Notes: generated by a model not told the origin, from the letters alone. Counted from the stretch's first letter, positions 43,738 to 55,545 are shown. The stretch is DNA of 64,000 bases from Euptelea pleiosperma (GCA_035048495.1 CM068540.1:14864829-14928828), one strand, 5' to 3'. Program-made: numbers and translations.

Positions 43738-46380
43738 TCATGGAGGTGTCACATCCTGCCCGCCAGCCGGCTGAGTGACAAGATTTGCTGAGACGTCCTC
43801 TCCTGGAGTCGCCGTGTCAGTTTGACAAGAGGCTGGAGCAACTTCGGGTGCCGGGATGGTTGGAGATGGTTCTCGGGGTAGTTCTGCTGAAATTATCGTC
43901 TCGACAATTGGTTCAGGTTGAACCATATCTTGAACAAGATCTTCAGTTCTTTCTTCTTCCTCTTCCATCATGGCTTCACATTTTGCGAAGCCCTCCCGGT
44001 ATCCCTTGTCATAAGATTCCTGTTGGAGGGCATCAGATGCTTGTTTGGTTTCATATATCCCTCTCAACAGTCATCTTTTCCAGATCTTCTTGCAGACGAC
44101 TGGCTTTCTCCTTGAATTTTGCATATTCTGCCTTGACTTTAATCAAATTATCCTCAGCTTTCTTCTTTGAAGCAAGGGCTTCAAGAGCCAATTTTCTCTC
44201 CATTTCAGCCTTGGTCTTCGAAACTTCGGCAGAGAGATTGGCAGCTTGAATTTGCTCCTCAGCCAATTGAAGCTTAGCTTCGGACGCACTCGATTTTTCG
44301 ACAAGGGTAGTATAATTTTGGAGGAGATCACCGAGATAATCCCTCAGACCTACATAAGCATGGATACTCTGCAGACCGAAGAAAATGTTAGAGTATATTC
44401 GAAGAATTCATCAGAAAGAACAATACATAGAATAAATTATTACCTCCAGGAGAGAACGACTGAGGACTTCGCAGGGCACTTTTGGGGAAGGCATGTCAAT
44501 GTAACGCAACCTGTCCCGTGGGAGGCAGATTCGTTCGATTAACGTCGAAGCCACCCCGGCATCAGCAATGGAGCTTTGCTCCGAGATGGGCTGCCCATTT
44601 GGCAGGCAACCAGCATTCATGATATACGGTTCCACGCCAGTGAAATCTCGTAAACCTGCAATGGGGTTATCTTGCCACCACAATTTTTTTAGTGTAACCC
44701 ATGTATCAATTAAATCAAATGCTGTACCAGACGGGAATGAAGGAGAACGATTGTGCTCACCAAGTGAATGACTGGGCCCGGCAGCGTCTGTTGGATGAGA
44801 GGTTGATGGAGGGGTAGACATTGGTTGAGCCCTGGAGAAGGATGGAATCCAGGAGGAGACCGCGTAATGGCGATCGAGGGAGAAGCAGTAGGTATGGCAG
44901 TTACCGAAGGAGAATCTGGGGTCCCAGAAGGCTGAGTCGATGAAGAACCACCAGCCAGATTAGCCTTAGTAGCCACCATACCATCCCGAATCATTGATGC
45001 CTCAAGTTCGGGAGCTAATCCCTTGATCAATCTTCTTTTCTTTTTTGGCGCCAGAGCTGGGGCAGCAAAGGTGTCCTTCCGCATTTCAGCCATTCTACCC
45101 TCCATCTGCAAAGGAGGTAACAAGTTAGATGATCATAGAAGCATAAGAGCTAGACATCAGCTATAGAAGAAGATACCTCTGCCTCTTCCAACCGAACAAG
45201 TTCCCGGGCAAAATCATTCAGAGGTTCTTGACGACCATCTGGATGTCTGAAGAATTCGGCCACGGGATAAGGAGCAGACGTGACCCGACTTGTTGGAGGA
45301 TTTACATGGGCTGGCGCACTGTGAGTTTGACGAGGTCTCTTTACTAAGGGGATGTCGGGACTTATTGACTCCATTTCCCGAGACTCATCTTCCCTTGCAG
45401 TGACCTCAACAGCGGGACGCTTACGCGAATAGTCGGGAGCAATTATCCGCTGATCCCGTGGGATGACCGGAGTAGAAGCTGAGGATCTTGTATTTTTATC
45501 AATTAATCCCGCCAGGGACCATTGCTTTACGACCTTGGGGATTTTCCTCAGAATATATTTGACCTTGTCGTCTATATCCTGAGGATATTTCCAGGGACGT
45601 CTGATATAGTCTACAGCAGAAAAGAGAGGGGACTGATCAGTAGATTGATTAACTGAATCTAAAGGAGATTGACGAGATATAAAGAGGAGCTTACCCTGAC
45701 AAGTTAAAGCTTGTACGGACTCTATGGCTGCTGGAGCTCCCCTCCACACGCTCGTCAAATTCCCAAGATCCAGTCACCAGCAGAGGATCAGAGTGCCATC
45801 CCTTATGACTATCGGGCAGGCTCTCAACTATCTTCTGATCTTTCTTCCGAACAGCTACCGACCAGAACATATCGGTATCGAAGGAGTCTGGGCATCTCCT
45901 CAAAATGTATAGATAATCGATCTCGGAGAGACCGATCTGGTATTTACTAGTAAAGTTGAAATACTCTATCCTATTCATCAGACGCCAGAAATTTCCGTGC
46001 ATCTGGCCGGGAGCCCGGTCGTAGAACCAGAGGACTTCCCTCACTAGAGGGGTCAAAGGTAGGGTTAACCCGAACTTCAATTGAAGCCGAGTAATGCTTA
46101 TTTCGCCAGGGTTGGTATTTTCCCCATGACGAGAACCGATATTAACAAAAACAGAAGAAGGAATGGCAAATTCTCTTCTCAAACCTACAATATAAGGGTC
46201 ATTCCCATAAGTAGGGACCCTGACGATTACTTGAGGAACTATTGGTTCCTCCTTATATGTATCTACTTCTCTATCCAACGAGTCGGAGGATAACTGTTCC
46301 TCTACATTAACATTGGTTTCTATTGGTTCTCTGGGAACCATTTCTTCGGTGTCTTCAAGAACTCTTTTACCCCTAGCCAT
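43738..46380 (-). CDS. Opposite-strand spliced gene of the gypsy element (extra ORF, Transposase_28-like)
   Basis: Reverse-strand reading gives four exons with canonical GT-AG introns: 46380-45695, 45610-45177, 45105-44444 and 44368-43738. The introns are 84, 71 and 75 bp. Start chosen at MARGKRVLEDTEEM; an upstream in-frame ATG at 46521 exists. The N-terminal part (LPLTPLVREVLWFYDRAPGQ, then WRLMNRIEYFNF) resembles the putative gypsy-type transposon domain PF04195. A basic, Ser/Pro-rich middle follows (KKKRRLIKG). The C terminus is a long coiled coil (EAKLQLAEEQIQAANLSAEV onward). Antisense extra ORFs are known in Tat elements; function unknown. One-base frame breaks are apparent near 45770, 44830 and 44060, which may be mutations or sequence errors. 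Splice phases at junctions 2 and 3 are in frame. Confidence 0.65.
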
Positions 46381-46560
46381 TTGAAATAGATAAGAGGAAG
46401 ATGAAGGTATACAAGAGGGGATAGCAGATAAGAGAAGAATACCGTGACAGACCAGAGGCAGCAAGCAGAGAAGACAAATGAAGAATAGCTTGAGCCTAAA
46501 ACTTGAGTTGTTGCAGAGCACCGATCAAAGAGCATAAATGAAAGAATGAGGGGAAATGAG

Positions 46561-46569
46561 CTATATATA
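46561..46569 (-). promoter_or_regulatory. TATA box for the opposite-strand gene
   Basis: TATATATAG on the reverse strand, about 185 bases upstream of the chosen ATG, in an otherwise non-coding part just before the LTR. Not present as a signal for the forward strand. Confidence 0.5.
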
Positions 46570-46620
46570 GACAGAGACCTGGTTATATCAAATTGGTAAT
46601 CTGGCGATATCTCATCCTTG

Positions 46621-46788
46621 GCGCCAAGATTCGAAGAATGTGTTACTTGATGGTTCGGTTACCTGTTCCCTCGAGAACAGTATCCGTCAATCATTCCATT
46701 CGATGCGCCAAGATTCGAAGAATGTGTTACTTGATGGTTCGGTTACCTGTTCCCTCGAGAACAGTATCCGTCAATCATTCCATTCGTT
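46621..46788. repeat. 84-bp tandem duplication upstream of the opposite-strand gene
   Basis: GCGCCAAGATTCGAAGAATG starts at 46621 and again at 46705. The two 84-bp units are identical by eye and lie just upstream of the reverse TATA box, so they may be promoter repeats. Confidence 0.9.
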
Positions 46789-46974
46789 GACCGTACATCG
46801 GGCAGCACGCTAGTACGGACACGTTTCATGCATACAGCAACAAGGAGCGCAGCATTAAATGAGAAGAGTAGCGGTTGAATAATTGTTTATAGATCCAACG
46901 GCCCGAAAATTAGATTAAGACGTGGAGGGCCAAGATCTTTTTCAGAAGATACGACGGCAACGTATCGATCTTCT

Positions 46975-46989
46975 CAAAAAGGGGGGCGA
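46975..46989 (+). other. Polypurine tract, gypsy
   Basis: AAAAAGGGGGGCGA directly before the 3' LTR start, the expected primer for plus-strand DNA. Confidence 0.85.
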
Positions 46990-48349
46990 TGTGGGTGCCG
47001 TATTTTCCAGCAAGTTAAAAGATGACGCGTGTCACTGGCTTAGCACGTGCGTTGATAAAAAGGTGACGCGTGTTAATAGACAGCACGCGAGAGTAAATGC
47101 GCCGAACGCATCATCAAGAGCCATAAACTGCCCATCGTGTCACACGATTTCCATTACTTGAAAATGTCACGTGTCAGGATAGAATGATCGACACATGGAA
47201 GTGATGCTAACAGAATATATTAGTGTCTTAGCCTCTAATATGTCGGGAAGTATTCAATCTTGCCCGATATATTGTTGAATCTCATCACAACATGTCCAAC
47301 AAGCTGGACGGGATCATTTACAATCTACTCCCGGCAAGATACACTGGATAAACGGGATCTTTACAAATATAATCCCTGCAAGACCTCCAGACTTGACGGG
47401 ATCTTTTACAATCTCATCCCAACATGTCCAACAAGCTTGACGGGATCATTTACAATATACTCCCGGGAAGATATACTGGGTAGACGGGATCTTTACAAAT
47501 ATAATCCCGGCAAGACCTCCAGACTTATTTGACGGGATCTTTTACAATCTCATCCCAACATGTCCAACAAGCTTGACGGGATCATTTACAATATACTCCC
47601 GGGAAGATATACTGGGTAGACGGGATCTTTACAAATATAATCCCGGAAAGACCTTCAGACTTACTTGACGGGATCTTTTATAATCTCATTCCAACACGAC
47701 CAACAGGCTTGACGGGATCTATTTCAATATCATCTCGGCAAAGCCAGATGAGGTCAAATGATTTACGTGGCAGGATCTATTATGAACGAGGTAAGTATTC
47801 TGAACACAATCGATTTCTTAACTAATGAATATTGGCCACGTGGCAGCTAATTGAACTATCACGAATTCGACATCCCCTTATCCGAATACCTGACACGAAG
47901 AATGCCACCTCAGTGTCACTTCAGTTATTTCAGGTATAACCGAATCAAGGAAGTTAAGATATAATCATAGGATTCTGTTTTATAATAGAATCCATCTGAG
48001 TCATCGTTGACTGAGAATGACTAGACACGTGGAAGGTGAGTCACTCCAGTTCTAAGGTTATAAATATGAGACCTTCAGGACTGAGAAGAGGATCTTGCTC
48101 TCCAGATCCAGATAGCCTAAACTCTGAAATCTTTTACTATTTCCTAAAACCTGTTACATTTCCCAAGCTGACTTGAGCGTCGGAGTCTTGTCAACAGGTA
48201 CAACCAAATCTAATCTGGAGATCATCCTATCCTTCGCAGAGGAGAAAGCAGTTCTATCCTGGAGCATCAGAGTCGTCCGATCATCACCAAAATCCGAATC
48301 GTCTGACCTCGAAGATTGTGTGGGTTAGATCAGATATTTTTCCCCCACA
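46990..48349 (+). repeat. 3' LTR of gypsy element
   Basis: 1360 bp, TG...CA ends, followed by the TTGAC duplication. Differences from the 5' LTR counted by eye number about twelve, mostly transitions. Confidence 0.95.
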
Positions 48350-48354
48350 TTGAC

Positions 48355-48720
48355 AATATCAAATTAGAAGAACTAATAGGTTTCAATTCAAATTTTTGAA
48401 TTAACACTTCAACCCATAAAAGGAAATTAATTGCCTAAAATTTCTTAAAAATCAAACTAGAGATAATGACATTAATGAGTCAACTGATTTAGATGAAGAA
48501 GTAGCTTTAGTTACCAAAAGATTTAGAAAATTCTTTAATAGAAGAAACTTCGATAAAAAATGAAAGAATTTTTTTAATAATATAAACTTGAAGAAAACTT
48601 TAATGATGAAATACAATGTTACAAATGTAGAAATTATGATCGTATAGCTAATGAATGCACAACAAAATCTCAGAAAGATAAAACTTCTGATAACTACTAC
48701 AAAGTAATAGACTTCGATCA
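48355..48720 (+). pseudogene. Inner copia Gag second half
   Basis: Continues the gag cut at 35758. It carries a degenerate zinc knuckle CYKCRNYDRIANEC (about 48615-48660). Frameshifts and stops occur in the Lys/Asn-rich linker. The sequence then jumps to RT, so protease and integrase are deleted at about 48735. Confidence 0.7.
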
Positions 48721-48734
48721 AACCTTTGTTCTTG

Positions 48735-49985
48735 TTGCTAGACTAGAATCCATTAGAATATTTATAGCCTTCACTTGTCACCTTCACTTTAAACTATATC
48801 AAATGGATATTAAGAGTAGCTTCCTAAATGGTGTCTTAAAAGAAGTTTATGTCCAATAACCTGAGGGTTTTGAAGACCCTAACTTTTTTGACCATGTGTT
48901 TAGAGTTAAGAAAACTCTGTATGAACTAAAACAAGCCCCTAGAGCCTAGTATGAGAGACTCACTATTTTCCTATTAGAAAATTAATAATCAGAGAGAATG
49001 TTAGTAAAACCCTCTTTGTTAAGAAACAAGGGAAAGCCATATTAATAACTCAAATATGTGTTGACGATATTATTTTTGGTTCTACCATAAAAGATGATGC
49101 TCTAGAATTTGCTAAAATTATGAAATCTGAATTTGAAATGAGCTTAAAAGGTGAATTAAGTTTCTTTTTAGGACTACAAATGAAACAATTAAAATTTAAA
49201 ATTTTCATCTCTCAATCAAAATACTCAAAAGAATTAATTAAAAAAATTAATTTAGAAAATGTTAAACCAACCAACAACCCGATAAGCATTAGTCTAAAAC
49301 TTAACAATGATACCACGAGAAAACTCATTGATGTCAAACTTTACAGATGTATGATATAAAGTCTCTTATATCTCACTGCAAGCAGACCTGACATAGCCTA
49401 CAATATAGGAGCTTGTGCTTGCTATCAGTCCTGTTCCGAAGAATCTCACATGACTGCAGTTAAAATGATCATTACATATGTTAGTGATATCATTGCGTAT
49501 GGTCTCTGGTATCTTCTTGAGACAAGTAATGTTATAATTGGTCTTCTCGATGCAGATTGGGCAGGTAATGCCGATGATAGAAAGAGCACCAATGGATGGT
49601 GTTTTTTACATAGAAAATTGTCTAGTTTCATGGCAGAGTAAAAAAATAGAACTCTGTATCTTTATCTACTGCTAAAGCAGAATATATTGTTGCCAGTAGT
49701 TGTTATACTCAAATGTTATGGATAAAATAACTGATTCTTGACTATGGTATTGCTCATGACACTATGAACTTGTTTTGTGATAACATCGGTGAAATTAGTA
49801 TATCTTAAAATTCTGTTCTACACTCTTGAACCAAGCATATTGATATTAGACATCATTTTATTAGAGAATTGGTAGAAAATAAAATTATCTTTATTGAATA
49901 TATTACAATTAAAAATTAACTATATGATATTTTTACTAAACCTTTCGACTCTCAGTGTTTTGAGTTTCTACGGAAGTCCTTAGGG
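48735..49985 (+). pseudogene. Inner copia RT and RNase H remnant
   Basis: Forward frames show RT entry (KLYQMDIKSSFLNG), KTLYELKQAPRA, the catalytic box ICVDDIIFGST (about 49050-49085) and FFLGLQMKQ. RNase H follows with DADWAGNADDRKSTNGWCF and the end FEFLRKSLGVC in shifted frames. Stops after SLLY and elsewhere break the frame. The catalytic VDD survives but the protein cannot be made whole. Confidence 0.85.
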
Positions 49986-50342
49986 GTTTGCATCCATGAT
50001 TGCTCATATTTGGACTCGTTTCTCCTTTGTCAATTCATGACAAAAATAGAGAGAATTTGGGAACTAATAATAAATATTGGTTCCGATTAATAATATTTGT
50101 TCTAATAAAACTTGGATATCTAAAACTTTAACTCTTTAAATTTGTAAAATTTAACTAACCTTATATTAAAGGGGAGTAAAATCCCTAACTCTTTTTTCAT
50201 ATTTGTTTGTGATGTGATCGACAGGTTCTTACAAAGGATGTGTTGGTATCTCTCTCCACGATTAGATTTATTGGGAGGGTTAGGATTATTGTTAGGAGGA
50301 GAACCATTGTATTTTTTTTTTGACGTTGACAAATGAGGAGAT
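49986..50342 (+). other. Inner copia 3' untranslated part
   Basis: AT-rich, with polypurine stretches AAAGGGGAGTAAAA (about 50168) and AAATGAGGAGAT directly before the 3' LTR. No gene. Confidence 0.55.
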
Positions 50343-51374
50343 TGATAAGTATAATCCTTGTGTTGTCAATTTCAGAACACCATCGGGTATTATGTAATCT
50401 CTATTCTAATAGTAATGTCGACTTGGAGCACGAGACTCGACATTTTGGTGAGCGACTTTGGGACAATCCTTGATGCGCAGTGAGGATTTGAGATCGTGGA
50501 CTTGTGCAAACTTCTAGAGTCCCACTTAGACTTATTTGGAGTCCCTCGGCCTATTAATTGGAACCTCCATATGCTAGAACCTTGACTGGACCCTATAGTA
50601 GAGGGGTCGACCAGTCTTTGAGATTGGTCGACTAGTGGGAAATGTCCATCGGTTGACCAATCGATCGGTTAGGGGTTTTCTCGAATAGTGCGCTCCTCTT
50701 ATCTCTTCTCCCATTCACTATAAATACCCCTTCCTCTACCTTCAATACTTACTAATTCACCTGATTCTTCTCTTGAGTTTTTCATCTCCCAGAGACTTTT
50801 ATTTGAGTTCTCCTTGCCTTCTTTGGTGATTTTCTTAATTGGCCTTTATGTGAGATCTAGTTTGGTAACTTGCCCTATTTGGTTCTATGGGTGGTCCAAG
50901 CTGCTTGATAGGTGGCTGCTTGACTTTGCGCTTCAACAACATCGAAGCTTCGTTCCTCTCGGATCTCGATTGGGAGGTAACTTTGTTTAATAGTTGATCA
51001 TCATTTATATTGTTGTTCTACTTGAGTCAAGATAACTCTTGACTAAGTTGAAGTTTGGTTGAGACTAGACTACGTCTATCTTTATTGCGATCGAAACCCG
51101 ATGCTTTACCTTATTCAATATTGTAAGGTTGCTAAAATATTGGATTAAAAAAGGATCCAACTCAGTGGAGCTATTTGGAGAGTGGACGTAGGTGTTGATA
51201 CACCAAACTACTGTATATTAATTCTTGTGTTGTGAATTATTGTCTCATTTCTCTTATTACTTTCAGTTGATTATTTTGTTATACGTAAGCACATTAGTAA
51301 TCAACTTAGGTTAATTTAAAAATAGACCTATTCACCCCTATAGGTCTTCTCGTGTCAATATCAAAAGAACTTCA
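50343..51374 (+). repeat. 3' LTR of inner copia element
   Basis: 1032 bp, TG...CA ends, with a TATAAATA box at 50719-50726. It diverges clearly more from its 5' partner than the gypsy LTRs do from each other, so this insertion is older than the gypsy one. Confidence 0.85.
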
Positions 51375-51512
51375 ATATCTATTACCACCTAGGCTTTCCA
51401 TTCTCATCGGACTCATTAGGTCCACACAGATCAATTCCAACATCTTAGAGGTGGCATACTGATTTCCCTTCTTGTGAGAGCTCTTAATTTGCTTGCCAAT
51501 TTGACAGGCTTC
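51375..51512 (-). pseudogene. Copia integrase N-terminal fragment
   Basis: Reverse reading gives ACQIGKQIKSSHKKGNQYAT and LELICVDLMSPMRMESLGG, the end of the integrase zinc finger and start of the core. It joins to 34174 once the inner copia element is removed. Confidence 0.85.
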
Positions 51513-53847
51513 TGATTTTTGCTCAAAAGTGTTTATTTTAAGCAATTATTCTTCTAGTGTTATCACACTCTCCTACGTAAACTACCATTTTTATTAACTT
51601 TTCTACATAAGAGTTTCTCTCATTGCATAGAACACATTTTTCTGTACAAAATAGTATATTCGCATGCATTCATACGCATTTATTTGACCTACATGCGAAG
51701 CAATTTTGTAGAAGTCTCATTATGTAATTTTTCTATTGCAGGAGCACTAGTCGGACAATTTTTATGGAAAGCGAGCCCACAACTGGCTACCAGAGTCTAG
51801 AATCAAAGCACAAGAGTCAACAGGCTGAGGATAAAAAGATATATGCCAAATGCGGGAAGAGCAAGAGAGTCGGAAAAGCCCGAGAAAAGATTAAGAGAGA
51901 AGGAGAGACAAGCCCTCAAAGAAGAGATTAAGGAGATTAACGCTTATCAACTAACACATGATGAGGACTTACTCAGTTGGTAAAGCACGCAGAAGACCAA
52001 GTCAAAGACCAGGGTTCTAGCCCATCTGCTAGCATTTTTCTCTTTATTTTGTAATATTTTCTCCTTCATCTCTCCTCTCTCTCTCCAAACCATCATCTCA
52101 AATCCACATCATCCGATCCTCTCTCCTCCCTCAATCACTCAATTCTACGGCCTACCTTGGCCAAATTCCATCGCCCGATCATCACCATCCATCTCTACCA
52201 TACGATCGCTCAGTCAATCCCCCAATCATCCCTCTCACCATCTCATAAATTCAATGGCCCTCATTACTTCATGATCAAACCTATGGGCTTAAGCCAAGAG
52301 GAATAGCGGGCCCACTACCCATGGCCTAGCCATTCAGTGGGACCCACATAGCAAACATAGAGGGGATTTCTAAAAGAAGAGAGATAATATTTGGGGAAAG
52401 ATTTTAGAGACACATATTTTCAAAATAAAAGGGAATCTTTAATAAAGAAGGGGATTTTTTTTATAGAATAAGAGTTTCCAAAAGAGGGAGGTTTGAAAAT
52501 TGTGGGTTTCTAATTAATAGAAACCCACGGTTTCTATTTTGGGCATGACGTTTTTGAAGGAAGGGGAAACCCTAAACCGTTTGGATATAAAAGATCCATT
52601 TCTCTTCCATTATCCCCCCCCCACCACACGTTTTTGAAGGAGAAGTGTTTTCTCTTCTTGCCAAAGACCTTCAGCCGTCGACCATCTCCATTGCTCCAAG
52701 GAAAGCCGTCATCCTCTCCACAACGATCTTCATCCATCCTCCTTGACACTTCTCTTCTTCTTCTCCCCATCAAAAAAGAGAAAGAAACAACATAAAAAAA
52801 AGATGAAAGAAGAAGAAGAATAGAGGGAGGAGAAGGAGCAAGCTGCTGCTCCTCTCCATTACCAAACAGCTGCCGCCCCAAGCCGCCATCACCACCATCG
52901 TCTCCACCCTTGCCTGCATTGCCATCGCCGTCCTCACCTTACTGGATTTCTGCCCACACCAGTCCACTACCATTACCGTTGCATCTCCACCGCCTCACCA
53001 TCCATCATCACTTGCTGGTTCCACCGCCTGCACCATCTCCACACGCCCATAGTCCACATCCAGCAGCGCCATCACCTCCCATCGTCCACATCCAGCAGCG
53101 CCATCACCAAATTGTCCATCCATCTTCATTTCCTAAAGGGTATCCTTTCTTCTTCTTGACGTCTTCATCTTCTTTACAAAAAAAAAAAAACAAAAAAGAG
53201 GAGAAGAAGAAGAAGAATAGAAAGGGAAGACCCCCCTACTTGCCACTCCACCTTGCTGTCTCCAGCCACTGCAGGTTGCACCACCTCAAGCATCCACCTC
53301 CACAAGTCGCTCCATTCATCAACCGTCCACATCTCCACATTCCATTACCACCCCCCACTTCATGGTCCATAGTGAGTTTCTCTCTCTCACTCTTAACTCT
53401 TTCTCGAGTCTTAGTCCTTATTTCTAAGTTTTTTTTGTTAGTTAGGTTCTTTTTGTAATTTCTGTTAGTAGATGTTTCTCGATGTTTTAAGTTTCAATAT
53501 TTTGTAGTTCTTTTTTTTTTATCAATGAAAACTAGATTTGATTTACTTGCAAATTTTCTTTTCATGATAATGTTGATCTCATTAATTATAATCCTCTCAA
53601 GCATTTTTTAAAAGCATTTTGAACCATCACTCTCACCCCTTCATCATTCTTGGTAGCAATTTCGAGTAAAAAATTTGTCATTTTATGTGTCTGAATTGTG
53701 CAAACTAACCCCGAGTGTGGATAGACATCCGACACGAATCCCTATACAAATATCTCATATTTTTGTAGGATTAAAATTCGGATCAAATTACAAATCTTAT
53801 TGATTCTAGGGTTTTCGAATCCAACGCTGGGAAAAACCCTAGTTTCA
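51513..53847. mobile_element. Solo-LTR-like element A, 2.3 kb
   Basis: Starts TGATTTTTGCTC, ends CCCTAGTTTCA, and is flanked by a perfect 5-bp duplication GCTTC (51508-51512, 53848-53852). It interrupts the zinc-finger coding of the minus-strand copia integrase. Element B at 55546 has related ends and interior. No primer site or coding domain is present, so a solo LTR is likely. A TATAAAAG box lies near 52585. The Pro/Ser-rich frame at 52910-53458 comes from CT/CA-rich sequence. Confidence 0.68.
51961..52030 (+). other. tRNA-like module in element A
   Basis: ACTCAGTTGGTAAAGC closely matches a tRNA D-arm (A box) and GGGTTCTAGCCC a T-arm (B box). The gap between them is about 25 bases, as in tRNAs. 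The acceptor stem does not pair well. The related place in element B is diverged. Confidence 0.45.
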
Positions 53848-54115
53848 GCTTCTACAAATGGTGCCAGAGGATTTTTTCAATTTCAAAACACCTCTCACTA
53901 ATTCTTTATTAGTGACTCTAATTAGGTCCTTTAGGTTCATGTGACCTAGTCTTTGGTGCCACAAGTCAATCGCATCTAATTTGGCTGAATTAACGCAAAT
54001 AGTCCTTAGACTCTTTTTGATGGCATAACAATTGACTGAAGTCCAAGTGCCACTCATAATGTAGTTTCCAAACTCATCTAAGACATGACATCCTAAACGA
54101 GTGAATTGCACGGTG
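53848..54115 (-). pseudogene. Copia Gag-pre-integrase fragment
   Basis: Reverse frame of 88 codons with AIDLWHQRLGHMNLKDL, the conserved LWHxRLGH motif before the copia integrase zinc finger. Ends at element A. Confidence 0.9.
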
Positions 54116-54360
54116 TACTTGTTATCACAAATCTAACTGATACTCAGGATATTTTCTCTTAATCCTTTGACACATAGAACATTGTCGAGCTTAGGAATTC
54201 CATGAACTTGAATAGTACCATGGCCAATGACTTGAGCAATACTACTATCTCCAAATGTCACACTATGATCTTTATGGTCCTCAAGTTGACAGAACATGGA
54301 TTTGTCTTTTGTCATATGTCGGAAACAACCACTGTCTAAATACTATTTGTTGTTTTCCAA
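54116..54360 (-). pseudogene. Copia aspartic protease fragment
   Basis: Reverse reading begins YLDSGCFRHMTKDKSMF (D-S-G catalytic motif near 54330) and continues with VTFGDSSIAQVIGHGTI and LDNVLCVKGLRENILSIS. This is the usual copia protease. One stop lies just upstream of the motif. Confidence 0.88.
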
Positions 54361-54830
54361 GATCTTAAAGATAAAGTGAATCATCATACATTTTAGATCC
54401 TTCTTTCTCACCCATATGACCTTATACCTTAAAAGCAATTTCAATCTCTTTGCTTGGTGCACTAAAGGTGATGGAGAAGTGACCTGACTCTTCCCATTTC
54501 TCATTCTTCTAGTAGTCTGAGACTTAAGCAAGTACTGGGTGCACTTGAGTTTTATAAGATTAGAAATCTCTCTACTCAAGGCATTTGACTTTTGATGCAA
54601 AATTCTCATTTTATAGAGAATATTTTCTTGGTTCCCAAATGATTTTTCTTAGGAAGATCCACGAAGCCTCTCTTTTTATAAAGGAAATTCTTAATTAAGT
54701 GACCTTTAACCTTACAGTATTGGCATTCAACCACGTCTAGTGGTTTTAGGTTGGTCAACTTAGAGTGTGGGGAAACTTTTAGCTTTCACAAATTTGGTCT
54801 AGAAGTAGTCGGAGTATTAGCCTTCTAAAC
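54361..54830 (-). pseudogene. Copia Gag C terminus with altered zinc knuckle
   Basis: Reverse reading contains VECQYCKVKGHLIKNF near 54690-54735: a CCHC knuckle in which the last Cys is Phe. A basic linker follows. Stops are present. Confidence 0.65.
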
Positions 54831-54831
54831 A

Positions 54832-55505
54832 AATTCTAAACCTCTTTTATCTCCGTCACTCCTTTCCACAATCAAAATTTCATAGAGTTTTTTACTACTT
54901 TGGGAGAATTAAAGTAAGTCTCTCTTTAAGTTGATGAGTTGAGATTCTAGAGTCTTACGTTTGTCTATACATGTCTAGAACTCACATTCCAATAACTTGA
55001 CTATATCAAGAAGAGACTTTTTTTTCTCTTCTTTCAATTGACTAACCAAAATGGAAAGTCCATCGATTTCAAATTCATGGAAATAACATTATCACTCAAA
55101 TTCTTAACAAGGTCTGAAAGACCTTTATTGTTATTGGTTAGTTTGAGGCTTTCTTCATACAGTTCCTAATTCTAAACCTCTTTTATCTCCATTACTCCTT
55201 TCCACAATCAGAATTTCATAGAGTTTTTTACTACTTTGGGAGAAAAGTAAGTCTCTCTTTAAGTAGATGAGTTGAGATTCTAGAGTCTTATGTTTATCTA
55301 TTCACATCTAGAATTCACATTCCAATAACTTGACTCTATCGAGAAGAGACTTTTTTTTCTCTTCTTTCAATTGACTAACCAAAATGGAAAGTCCATCGAT
55401 TTTCAAATTCACGAAAATAACATTATCACTCAAATTCTTAACAAGGTTTGAAAGATCTTTATTGTTCTTGGTCAGTCTGAGGCTTTCTTCATACAATTCC
55501 TAATA
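54832..55505 (-). repeat. 336-bp tandem duplication inside copia Gag
   Basis: The stretch from TTCTAAACCTCTTTTATCTC to CTTTCTTCATACA(G/A)TTCC occurs twice (about 54832-55167 and 55168-55503). The period is 336 bp, exactly 112 codons. It encodes a coiled-coil part (LYEESLRLTKNNKDLSNLVK). The two copies have since drifted by several bases and small indels. Confidence 0.88.
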
Positions 55506-55545
55506 TGATGTATGAACGTTACCTTCTTCATCACTGTTTGAGTTA

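Larger units (their letters stand above)
35759..48349 (+). mobile_element. Tat-lineage Ty3/gypsy element, 12.6 kb, near-complete
   Basis: Two 1360-bp LTRs start TGTGGGTGCCG and end CCCCCACA. They are flanked by a perfect 5-bp duplication TTGAC (35754-35758, 48350-48354). The internal order is primer site (Asp-tRNA type), gag-protease, RT, RNase H, second (archaeal-type) RNase H, integrase, tandem repeats, a gene on the opposite strand, and polypurine tract. The second RNase H and the extra antisense gene place it in the Tat group (Retand-like). By eye the LTRs differ at about a dozen sites (near 0.9%), so the insertion is recent. It is defective: see gag, pol and antisense entries. Confidence 0.92.
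34175..51374 (+). mobile_element. Inner Ty1/copia element, interrupted by a gypsy element
   Basis: LTRs at 34175-35260 and 50343-51374 flank a Met-tRNA-type primer site, a gag, and RT/RNase H remnants. Flanks are ATATA at 34170-34174 and ATATC at 51375-51379, a likely 5-bp target duplication with one mismatch. It interrupts the integrase of the minus-strand copia. Without the gypsy insertion it would be about 4.6 kb. Protease, integrase and part of RT are deleted. Confidence 0.78.

Noticed and set aside
43785..44249. Forward 154-codon frame after the gypsy repeats
   Set aside because: It lies opposite the coiled-coil exon of the antisense gene, which has coherent splice sites and motifs.
52910..53458. 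182-codon Pro/His/Ser-rich frame
   Set aside because: CA/CT-rich sequence within solo-LTR-like element A; no domain, and element B does not keep the frame.
53853..53872. TGGTGCCAGAGG resembling a retroelement primer site after element A
   Set aside because: It is the reverse complement of copia coding sequence (SSGTIC), already present before the insertion.
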